Positions 8,159-15,737 of a stretch of DNA of 64,000 nucleotides are shown here, piece after piece. Position 1 is the first letter of the stretch. The number at the start of each line of letters is the position of its first letter. The position numbers and the translations under genes are program-made. The notes beneath the pieces were generated by a model. That model was not told the origin of the DNA. It worked only from the letters and a program-made list of their open reading frames with translations, and made no database searches. Origin of the DNA: Cytophagales bacterium Alg240-R148 (GTDB taxonomy: Bacteria; Bacteroidota; Bacteroidia; Cytophagales; Cyclobacteriaceae); the NCBI GenBank assembly GCA_900537185.1, contig LS999829.1, forward strand, positions 124,275 through 188,274, written 5' to 3'.

Positions 8159-9025
8159 ATAAACATAAAAACAACCATATTATTTTTAATTGCGTTTACA
8201 AATTTTGCATTTGCGCAATACAACGATTCGGGAATTGAAGAATTAATACAAACTTCCAATTATAATACGCTGGAAGCAACAATTCTCAACAACCATCGGT
8301 CCAACGAACCAATTTCTATTCCTAACTTATTGTTTTCTATTGACGAAAACTCCAGCAAAAAAGTGGCAGAAAGGCAGCGCCAATTGAATCTATTTATCGA
8401 AAATTTAAAAGAATCTCACCCCAAATCGCGCAAAGCGTATTTAAGTAAGGTCTTTTACAAGACCCACAAAAAATTCCTAAAGGTTTATAACCCTTATAGC
8501 ACATTCAGTGGTGTATTTGAAAGCGGTCAATACGATTGTTTGACTGCAACCATATTGTATGGAATAGTGTTGGATGCCCTCCAACTCCCTTACCAAATAG
8601 TGGAGACAAACTACCACATCTATATTAAAGTAATGGATGGGGAGGCTACCTATTTGTTTGAGACAACAGACCCTTCCAGAGGCTTCGTTCACCAGCCAAA
8701 GCTAGTGGCGCAACTCCTTTCCTTATACGATTCTAACTTGCCCTTGGATGAAAATGGCAACCCGGTCGAAAACGATGAAAATTTGCACTCTTTTGATTTC
8801 GATATTCACAACACCGTAGATTTAGAACAACTTCCTGGTTTGCTTTACTACAACAAGGCCATAGTTGATTTCAACTCCGGCCACTTGTTAAAGGCTTTGA
8901 GAAATATCGAAAAAGCCAACCTTTTTTATGACTCAAAAAGGTTATTGGAGTTTAAATCAATATGCCTTCAAACCATTAAAGACAAAGGCATCCATACAGC
9001 AAACAATACTTTGGTAGCGAACTAA
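8159..9025 (+). CDS. Exported transglutaminase-like protein with apparent ATA start codon
   Basis: 288 residues if translated from ATA at 8159. The frame after the stop at 8135-8137 reads a textbook signal peptide (NIKTTILFLIAF..FAFAQ), but there is no ATG, GTG or TTG before it. The first conventional start, TTG at 8330, would delete the signal peptide. ATA at 8165 is the other option, but it sits 13 bases from the GGAGG. The mature part has a transglutaminase-like motif with C127 in QYDCLTAT (TGT at 8537-8539), then NYHIYIKV and FETTDP, consistent with a Cys-His-Asp arrangement. The C-terminal part is helical and may be TPR-like. The oddity could be a genuine AUA start, a start-codon mutation or a base error. 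Substrate is unknown. Confidence 0.75.
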   Translation: MNIKTTILFLIAFTNFAFAQYNDSGIEELIQTSNYNTLEATILNNHRSNEPISIPNLLFSIDENSSKKVAERQRQLNLFIENLKESHPKSRKAYLSKVFYKTHKKFLKVYNPYSTFSGVFESGQYDCLTATILYGIVLDALQLPYQIVETNYHIYIKVMDGEATYLFETTDPSRGFVHQPKLVAQLLSLYDSNLPLDENGNPVENDENLHSFDFDIHNTVDLEQLPGLLYYNKAIVDFNSGHLLKALRNIEKANLFYDSKRLLEFKSICLQTIKDKGIHTANNTLVAN

Positions 9026-9030
9026 AAAAA

Positions 9031-9056
9031 ATGGTTGCCTTTTTACAGACAACCAT
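9031..9056 (-). terminator. Hairpin terminator for the M1 peptidase operon
   Basis: A 7-bp stem ATGGTTG/CAACCAT with a 12-base loop lies between convergent genes. The A run on the left (9024-9030) gives a T tract on the minus strand, so it fits the minus-strand operon best. Confidence 0.55.
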
Positions 9057-9085
9057 CTCCTTATATATTTCTAAATTCTTATTTC

Positions 9086-11338
9086 TTATTTTTCCTTAAA
9101 CTCATCGAATTTTGAGTTGTCCTTTTCTTTTGGAAAAACGTTGTTAGTAACATCCGTATCTCCAGTTTCTTCATTCGGATCCAATACTACTTTATCAACG
9201 GCTTTGTCGAAGGTAAAAATTTTCGAAACTTTGTATTCATTTTTTCTCCAAATTTCCGCTGGAATGCGCTCTACCTGTTTCGACCCATCTTTGAATGTAA
9301 ACTCTACAATCAATGGCGTCACCAAGCCTCCATTGTTGTTGAATGCTATTTCATACATATGCTTGTTGTACAAACGCTTTCTTATGGCCTCATCATCTAC
9401 ACGTGATAAATACTCTCCATAAAATCTTGCATCTGTATCGGTCAAGGTAATCTCTTTGTAACCGTTGGAAAAATCTGTTGCCTTGCCTTTTCCTTGGGAT
9501 GATTTAAGATCTCCTTTGGTTGCCACCGTCACATTTTTCTCAGGGTCCGTTTCGTTTCTTCGCAACCTGTAATATTTAACTTCATCTACTTCCACATCTA
9601 CGTGGTCCACGCCAAAGAACCACCCTCTCCAAAACCAATCCAAATCCACGGCAGAGGCATCTTCCATGGTTCTAAAAAAGTCGGCTGGTTTGGGGTGTTT
9701 GAATGCCCATCGCTGTGCATATTCTTTGAATGCTGCATCAAATAGTTCCGGTCCCATCACCGTTTCTCTTAACAACACCAAGGCAGCGGAAGGCTTTCCA
9801 TATCCATTGTAACCAAATTGCATAATTTGTTCCGAATTGGTCATTATAGGACGGATGTATTTTTTATTGCCCTTCATATAGGCAGTGGTTCCTTTTGGTG
9901 TTCCCCAGGTAGTGTTAAACGTTACATCGTACCCAGTTTCTGTTGTATACCTTTGTCGTACTGTTTCATGTTCTAAGAAAGTGTTCAAACCTTCGTCCAT
10001 CCACGTCCATTGGCGTTCATCAGAATTAATTATCATTGGAAAGAAATTGTGTCCTACTTCATGCACAATAACACCAACCATTCCTTCCAACTTTCTTTGA
10101 GAGTAGGTTCCATCTTTGTTCGGTCTACCATAGTTGAAACAAATCATTGGGTATTCCATTCCTTGATTAGCAGCATGCACTGAAATAGCTACTGGATAAG
10201 GGTATTCTATTGTTCTTTCCGAATAAACTTCCAAAGTGTTTTTAACAGCCTTTGTAGATTCTTTTTCCCATAGCGGGTTGCCTTCTTTTGGATAAAACGA
10301 CATAGCCAATGGTGTTTTGTCTCCTACACTCACCGCCTGCGCATCCCAAATGTATTTTCTGGAAGAAGCTATGGCAAAATCTCTAACATTGTCTGCGTGA
10401 AATACCCAAGTGCTTTTCTTCTTAGACCTTTTCTTTTCTCTTGTTTCTGCTTCGTCTTGTGTAGCAATTATAACCGGCGCATCGAAGCTTGTTTTTGCTT
10501 TCATATAACGCTCGTATTGCCCTTTGCTCAACACCTTCTTAGGGTTCTGTAATACACCTGTTGCACCCACAATATGATCGGAAGGTACTGTAATGTTTAC
10601 TTTGTAGTTTCCAAATGTTAAGGCAAACTCACCTCTTCCAATAAACTGTTTGTTTTGCCATCCATTAACATCATCGTATACCGCCATTCTAGGGAACCAC
10701 TGTGCCAATGTATAGGCGTAGTTTTTATCTTCAGGAAAATACTCATAACCTCCACGGCCATCTTCGGTCATTCGATCGTAAATGTTGTAAGACCAATCAA
10801 TAGAAAAAGTAATAGAAGCACCAGACTTCAATGTTTCTTTTAAGTCGATCCTCATCATGGTTCTATTGATGCTATGGCTCATAGTTGCTCCACTAGCGTC
10901 TTTTACAGCTGCAATTTTGTAGCCCCCTACATAATCACTTGCCCCCAACATGCCTGCTACAAACTTAGAAGGAATTGAATCTCTTGAAATCCTTCCCGTT
11001 TCAGTTTGTGCATTCATATTATCTTGTGCCCTAACATTTTGGTCCAACTGAACCCAAAGGTATTGTAAATCGTCTGGAGACTGGTTAAAATAGGTAATGG
11101 TCTCTGAGCCCGTTAACAACTGTGTTTCGTCATTGATTTCAATGTCAATCACGTAATCCGCCCTTTGTTGCCAATATTCGTGCCCTGGAGCACCAGAACC
11201 AGTTCTGTAGGTATTTGGAGTTGGAAGCTCCGTACCTAACTGTTCAAACTTTTTCTTCCAAGGTTCTTCCTCTTGCGCCCATGCCGTTCCTGCAATTAGA
11301 AGACAGGCAAGAGCACAGAAATAATTTAATCTACTCAT
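9086..11338 (-). CDS. Exported M1 family aminopeptidase-like metallopeptidase (copy 2)
   Basis: 750 residues from the ATG at 11338, chosen because it opens a signal peptide (MSRLNY...AWAQ); a longer frame upstream would run into the preceding gene. The gluzincin zinc site is complete: H426-E427-x-x-H430 with E449 eighteen residues later (WMDEGLN). The N-terminal part matches the beta-rich M1 saddle. M1 enzymes remove N-terminal residues from peptides; here the site of action would be the periplasm or outside the cell. It lies 10 bases after a close paralogue and shares long identical stretches with it (for example the zinc-site region), so this is a tandem duplication. It is the last gene of the operon. 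Specificity is unknown. Confidence 0.92.
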   Translation of the reverse strand: MSRLNYFCALACLLIAGTAWAQEEEPWKKKFEQLGTELPTPNTYRTGSGAPGHEYWQQRADYVIDIEINDETQLLTGSETITYFNQSPDDLQYLWVQLDQNVRAQDNMNAQTETGRISRDSIPSKFVAGMLGASDYVGGYKIAAVKDASGATMSHSINRTMMRIDLKETLKSGASITFSIDWSYNIYDRMTEDGRGGYEYFPEDKNYAYTLAQWFPRMAVYDDVNGWQNKQFIGRGEFALTFGNYKVNITVPSDHIVGATGVLQNPKKVLSKGQYERYMKAKTSFDAPVIIATQDEAETREKKRSKKKSTWVFHADNVRDFAIASSRKYIWDAQAVSVGDKTPLAMSFYPKEGNPLWEKESTKAVKNTLEVYSERTIEYPYPVAISVHAANQGMEYPMICFNYGRPNKDGTYSQRKLEGMVGVIVHEVGHNFFPMIINSDERQWTWMDEGLNTFLEHETVRQRYTTETGYDVTFNTTWGTPKGTTAYMKGNKKYIRPIMTNSEQIMQFGYNGYGKPSAALVLLRETVMGPELFDAAFKEYAQRWAFKHPKPADFFRTMEDASAVDLDWFWRGWFFGVDHVDVEVDEVKYYRLRRNETDPEKNVTVATKGDLKSSQGKGKATDFSNGYKEITLTDTDARFYGEYLSRVDDEAIRKRLYNKHMYEIAFNNNGGLVTPLIVEFTFKDGSKQVERIPAEIWRKNEYKVSKIFTFDKAVDKVVLDPNEETGDTDVTNNVFPKEKDNSKFDEFKEK

Positions 11339-11348
11339 AATAATTGGG

Positions 11349-13568
11349 TTATTTTCCTTTTTTAAATTTGTCAAAGTTGGATGTATCTTCTGCTCTTGGG
11401 AAATAATTGTTGGATAAATCCGTATCTGCTGTTTCTTTATTCGGATCCAGAACAATTTTAACTACTTCCTTTTCAAACCCGAATATTTTTGAAACGTTTC
11501 CTTCACTTTTTCTCCATATTTCCGCCGGGATGCGTTCTACTGCTTTAGAGCCATCTTTGAATGTAAATTCAACAATCAATGGCATTACCAACCCACCTTT
11601 ATTATCAAATGAAACCTGATAAAAATGTTTGTTGTAGAGTTTTTTGCGAATTTCATTGTCGTCCACTCTATTCAAATACTCTCCGTAATACCTAGCATCC
11701 GTGTCGGTGAGCGTAATTTCTTTGTAACCATCAGAAAAGTCTTTAACTCCTTCTGTATTATTCGATTTTAAATCTCCTTTTTTAGCCGTTACTATTTGAG
11801 AATCTTTGTCGCCTTCGATTCTTTTGAGTCGGAACCATTGCACATCGCTCACGGTGATGTCCACGTGGTCTACACCATAGAACCATCCTTTCCAATACCA
11901 ATCCAAATCTACCGCAGAAGCATCTTCCATAGTCCTGAAAAAGTCGGCCGGCATTGGGCGCTTAAAAGCCCATCTGGTTGCATATTCTTTGAACGCTTTA
12001 TCAAACAATTCCGGACCCATCACCGTTTCCCTAAGAATGTTCAACGCAGTTGCTGGTTTGGCATAGGCGTTATTACCAAACTGAAGTACTTGTTCTGAGT
12101 TGGTCATTATTGGTCGAATGTATTTTTTGTCCCCTTTCATATAAGGCACAATGCTTTCTGGTGTTCCTCTTCTTTGTGGAAAGTTTTCATACTGCTCTTC
12201 TTGGGTTCTGTACTGAACAAAGGTATTCAAACCTTCGTCCATCCAAGTCCATTGGCGTTCGTCTGAATTGATGATCATTGGAAAAAAGTTGTGTCCAACT
12301 TCGTGAATAATTACACCGATCATTCTGTATTTGGTCCTATCCGAATACGTACCGTCTTTATTTGGACGTCCGAAATTGAAACAAATCATTGGGTATTCCA
12401 TTCCTATGGAAGCTCCATGTACCGATTGGGCTACTGGGTATGGGTAATCAATAGTGTATTTAGAATAAGTAATTAAAGTGTTCACCACGGCTTTGGTTGA
12501 CTCCTTTGCCCACAAAGGATTGCCTTCTTTTGGATAAAAAGACATGGCCAATGGGGTTCTTCCACCAACTTTTACCGCTTGAGCATCCCATATGAATTTT
12601 CTTGAAGATGCAAATGCAAAATCTCTAACATTATCTGCGTGGAAAGTCCAAGTTTTGGTTCCTTTCGACTTTGTTTTTTCATTTTCTATAGCCTCTTCTT
12701 CGGTTACAACAAATACGGGTTTGTCAAATGAAGATTTTGCCGATTCGAATCTGCTTTTTTGATCTTTTGTCAAAACTTCCTCCATGTTTTGCAACCACCC
12801 AGTAGAAGAAATTATATGGTCTTCCGGAACTGTTATATCTACTTTATAATCTCCAAATTCTAAAGCAAACTCACCGCTACCTAAGAACTGCTTGTTCTGC
12901 CACCCATTCACATCGTCATAAACAGCCATTCTAGGAAAAAACTGTGCTATGGTATAAACATAGTTGCCATCCTCAGGGAAAAACTCATATCCGCTTCTTC
13001 CACCATACTGCATGCGGTCATTAACATTATAAGACCAGTCAATTGAAAAAGTATAACTAGAACCTGGCTTAACAGGTGCCGGTAGATCCACCCTCATCAT
13101 TGTTTTATTAATCACATAAGGCAGTGATTTTCCATTGGAATCTGCCACCTTGGCTATTTTATAACCGCCAACATAGTCTGAGCCACCCATCATACCAACT
13201 GCAAACTTGGCAGGAATTGAATCTCTAGACAGAGAACGAGAAGCAGCCTTCGGGGTATTGCTCTCTGGCTCTCTAACATTTTGGTCCAACTGGACCCAAA
13301 GGTACTTCAATGCGTCTGGTGCATTGTTGGTATACGTTATGGTCTCGCTACCAGTAATACTTTGGTTGTCGTCGTTCAAGGTGACTTTCATGGTATAGTC
13401 AACCTTTTGTTGCCAATAGTCTTTTCCAGGTGCACCGGAACCAGTTCTGTAAGAATTTGGCGTTGGAACTTCAGTTCCTAATTGCTCAAACTTCCTACCC
13501 CAATCTTCTTGGGCTTGGGCACCCACAATAGAGGCACCGATTAAAAAAAGTGTGAATAGTCGTTTCAT
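11349..13568 (-). CDS. Exported M1 family aminopeptidase-like metallopeptidase (copy 1)
   Basis: 739 residues with signal peptide MKRLF...GAQAQ. The zinc site is H422-E423-x-x-H426 with E445. The layout is the same as the downstream copy: mature start at EDWGRKFEQLG, beta-rich N-terminal domain, catalytic domain, and a C-terminal beta segment with the VERIPAEIWRK motif. The two copies differ most in the insert just after the zinc site and near the middle (about residues 270-300), which suggests diverged specificity rather than redundancy. The gene sits 10 bases downstream of the HupE/UreJ-like gene, so three genes probably share one transcript. Confidence 0.92.
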   Translation of the reverse strand: MKRLFTLFLIGASIVGAQAQEDWGRKFEQLGTEVPTPNSYRTGSGAPGKDYWQQKVDYTMKVTLNDDNQSITGSETITYTNNAPDALKYLWVQLDQNVREPESNTPKAASRSLSRDSIPAKFAVGMMGGSDYVGGYKIAKVADSNGKSLPYVINKTMMRVDLPAPVKPGSSYTFSIDWSYNVNDRMQYGGRSGYEFFPEDGNYVYTIAQFFPRMAVYDDVNGWQNKQFLGSGEFALEFGDYKVDITVPEDHIISSTGWLQNMEEVLTKDQKSRFESAKSSFDKPVFVVTEEEAIENEKTKSKGTKTWTFHADNVRDFAFASSRKFIWDAQAVKVGGRTPLAMSFYPKEGNPLWAKESTKAVVNTLITYSKYTIDYPYPVAQSVHGASIGMEYPMICFNFGRPNKDGTYSDRTKYRMIGVIIHEVGHNFFPMIINSDERQWTWMDEGLNTFVQYRTQEEQYENFPQRRGTPESIVPYMKGDKKYIRPIMTNSEQVLQFGNNAYAKPATALNILRETVMGPELFDKAFKEYATRWAFKRPMPADFFRTMEDASAVDLDWYWKGWFYGVDHVDITVSDVQWFRLKRIEGDKDSQIVTAKKGDLKSNNTEGVKDFSDGYKEITLTDTDARYYGEYLNRVDDNEIRKKLYNKHFYQVSFDNKGGLVMPLIVEFTFKDGSKAVERIPAEIWRKSEGNVSKIFGFEKEVVKIVLDPNKETADTDLSNNYFPRAEDTSNFDKFKKGK

Positions 13569-13578
13569 ATGTTTTTAT

Positions 13579-14157
13579 TTACCAATAAGCTGTTTCTATC
13601 ATTAAAGTTATTGCAATTCCTCCAACGGCAGAGGATACTATAATTTTCCAATCTCGTTTGTTGCTTCCCAATAAACCAGTTGCCAATGCCGTTACCAACA
13701 TAAACGCAATTACCGCAACCACAACACCAAGGGCCACGCCAGAATTAAAGGCTATAATTTGAGTTAACAAGTCTTTTTTCCCCATAATACTTTTTAAGTA
13801 ATTGGAAAAACCCAAACCGTGTATCAAACCAAAAAATAAGGAAAGCAAGTAGTTAATATTGTATTTTTTAGGCTTGGAGCGCTCTTTTTTAACAATGTTG
13901 GTGAAGGCTGTAACAAAAATAGTAACCGGAATCAAAAATTCGACCAATGCCGTGTTTACAGAAACAATACCGTAGACCGATAAAGAAAGTGTCAAAGAAT
14001 GGCCAACAATAAAAGCACCAATGAGCAAAGTAATTTTTTTCCAATCGTTAAAAGAATATATGGCACAAAGGGCTATGACGAAAAGAATATGGTCCATCCC
14101 ATTGATGTCCAAAACATGATCAATACCCATTTCTAAATAAAGCCAAAAAGCATTCAT
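13579..14157 (-). CDS. HupE/UreJ-like integral membrane protein
   Basis: 192 residues with about six hydrophobic segments and no signal peptide. The conserved GMDHILFV motif near residue 20, GHSLTLSLS near 55 and FGLIHGLGFS near 115 are typical of the HupE/UreJ-2 family, whose relatives act in nickel or cobalt transport. In Bacteroidota, members are commonly encoded beside M1 peptidases and a small exported protein, as here; that association is from memory. First gene of the minus-strand operon, divergent from the DUF6702-like gene with about 130 bases between. A transport role is inferred only. Confidence 0.85.
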   Translation of the reverse strand: MNAFWLYLEMGIDHVLDINGMDHILFVIALCAIYSFNDWKKITLLIGAFIVGHSLTLSLSVYGIVSVNTALVEFLIPVTIFVTAFTNIVKKERSKPKKYNINYLLSLFFGLIHGLGFSNYLKSIMGKKDLLTQIIAFNSGVALGVVVAVIAFMLVTALATGLLGSNKRDWKIIVSSAVGGIAITLMIETAYW

Positions 14158-14288
14158 ATAATTTCTAGTACGTTTATTGTTGCCTCTTAACGAAACAATT
14201 TACCATTGTTAAACAATTGCTATCAAAATGTAATAATAACATATAAATTTGAAATTTGATAAATATCTTATTTTAACGGCAAATACTT

Positions 14289-14771
14289 ATGATTTCAATA
14301 ATTTACTCTTTGGTTTTAATGGCTTTTCACCCCGTTCACGTGAGTGTAGCTGAAATTGAACATGACAAAAACTCCAAAGCCCTTGAAATAACCGTTCGAA
14401 TATTTCTTGACGATATTGAAAAATATTTTCAATCCAAGCACAACAACAACGAACTCGATATTACCGAAGACACATTTGAACTCGACCATGCGCTCGAACT
14501 TTACTTGGGTAAAAATTTTGAAGTCGCTTTGTCTGGCAAACAAAAATCCATGGCCTATTTAGGGCATGAAATTGAAGGCAATGTTATTTTCACCTACTTA
14601 GAAATCAAAAGTGTTAGAAAAGTTAAATCAATTGAAGTCCACAACAGTTTGTTATTCGAAACCTTTTCGGATCAAACCAACCTGGTTCATGTAGATCTTG
14701 GTGGGGACATACAAAGTTTGAAACTGGTACCTGGCGAGCCTAAAGGCCGTCTGACTTTTACCGAAGACTAA
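14289..14771 (+). CDS. DUF6702-like small exported protein
   Basis: 160 residues. The N-terminal hydrophobic stretch (SIIYSLVLMA) is a short signal or anchor. The mature start HPVHVSVAEIEHD and the following RIFLDDIEKYF segment are what I recall as hallmarks of the DUF6702 family of Bacteroidota, whose function is not known. It is divergent from the HupE/UreJ-like gene, with which such genes often keep company. TAAATTTG at 14244-14251 matches the TAnnTTTG promoter element, but no TTTG lies at the right distance upstream. The 3' end overlaps the convergent 2H phosphoesterase gene by 14 bases. Confidence 0.75.
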   Translation: MISIIYSLVLMAFHPVHVSVAEIEHDKNSKALEITVRIFLDDIEKYFQSKHNNNELDITEDTFELDHALELYLGKNFEVALSGKQKSMAYLGHEIEGNVIFTYLEIKSVRKVKSIEVHNSLLFETFSDQTNLVHVDLGGDIQSLKLVPGEPKGRLTFTED

Positions 14772-15300
14772 ACGTTTTATATACTTCCCAGACAGAACCA
14801 TTGTGTTTTAAAAGAGAAAATTCATTGGCCACAAACTGGCTCTCGAAAGACAAGGCTTTGTAGCGCTCCCAAGCGGTGTAAAACGCCTCTTTTTTCAAAT
14901 CTCGAAACGCCAAAGTTAAATGTGGGTGGAATGGCTTGCCTTTGTATTGGTTGTTAAAAATTTGTATGGGTTTCAGGTAGCTGTGCACTGTTTTTTCCAA
15001 AATATGTAACCCAGGCGATTCCAGTATTTTCAGAAACAACACCCTAGGTTCAAAACTACCAATGCCATGGAATTGTACCGTTGGTGGCTCTATCTTTATT
15101 TTTTCCAATACCCCAAGTAATTCTATTTCTTTCCTTTCTTTAAGCTTAAAAGGCATATGCAACGTTATGTGTGGAGGAGATTTTAAGGCTGCTCGAACAC
15201 CAAATTCTATTGCAACCTTTTGTTTCAATTCCGCCACTTTTGTTAACAAGGGCTCCGGGGGTACCAGGGCAATAAAAAACAGCTTTTCTTTCGACTTCAT
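14758..15300 (-). CDS. thpR: 2'-5' RNA ligase / RNA 2',3'-cyclic phosphodiesterase family protein
   Basis: 180 residues, the usual size of the two-histidine (2H) phosphoesterase superfamily. The two signature motifs are HITLHMPF near residue 45 and HPHLTLAF near residue 125, spaced as in ThpR/LigT. These enzymes open 2',3'-cyclic phosphates on RNA or join 2'-5' RNA ends in vitro; the cellular role in bacteria is unclear. Cytoplasmic, with no signal peptide. Convergent with and overlapping the DUF6702-like gene by 14 bases. The symbol is a family-level assignment. Confidence 0.85.
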   Translation of the reverse strand: MKSKEKLFFIALVPPEPLLTKVAELKQKVAIEFGVRAALKSPPHITLHMPFKLKERKEIELLGVLEKIKIEPPTVQFHGIGSFEPRVLFLKILESPGLHILEKTVHSYLKPIQIFNNQYKGKPFHPHLTLAFRDLKKEAFYTAWERYKALSFESQFVANEFSLLKHNGSVWEVYKTFSLR

Positions 15301-15337
15301 TTTTACATATTAACAATTTGTAGTAATATTATAGATA

Positions 15338-15661
15338 ATGAAATGGATAAAGATATTTCAAAATATTGAAGAAGCCTACAGTGCATTAGGGCAAAAAGAA
15401 ATACGCAAAGTCCAACTCAAAAACTTTACATTTCTCATTTCGTTGGTAGACGACCAATTCATTGCTTTTGAATCTTTGTGCCCACACCAAAAAGAACCTC
15501 TCAACAAGGCAAAAATTAATGCTTTCAATGAAATTATTTGTCCTTTGCACGAATATAGGTTCCACCTAACAACGGGCAACAACACCCATGGTAATTGCGA
15601 TGGTCTCCGAATATATAAAACAAAGGTAGAGGAAGATGGGGCGGTCTACGTTGCACTATAA
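15338..15661 (+). CDS. Rieske-type [2Fe-2S] ferredoxin-like protein
   Basis: 107 residues with no signal peptide. Both halves of the Rieske site are present: C48-P-H50 (CPHQ) and C68-P-L-H71 (CPLHEYRF), separated by 17 residues, so two Cys and two His would bind a 2Fe-2S cluster. The size matches small soluble Rieske ferredoxins such as those that feed electrons to oxygenases, or NirD-like subunits. No oxygenase or reductase gene is next to it, so the partner is unknown. It stands alone, 37 bases from the divergent phosphoesterase gene and 76 bases before the M14 peptidase gene. Confidence 0.9.
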   Translation: MKWIKIFQNIEEAYSALGQKEIRKVQLKNFTFLISLVDDQFIAFESLCPHQKEPLNKAKINAFNEIICPLHEYRFHLTTGNNTHGNCDGLRIYKTKVEEDGAVYVAL

Positions 15662-15737
15662 AATTGCCTTTCCTGTAAATAATATGGGGGATGTTTGAAT
15701 TACCGATTATCTTAGGATAAAATCTAACTTTACTAAT

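Noticed and set aside
9086-11455. Long N-terminal extension of the second M1 peptidase (start at 11455)
   Set aside because: It would run 39 codons into the end of the preceding gene, and the signal peptide begins only at 11338.
14244-14251. TAAATTTG matching the TAnnTTTG promoter element before the DUF6702-like gene
   Set aside because: The nearest TTG-type upstream element is about 24 bases away instead of 19-21, so no full promoter can be claimed.
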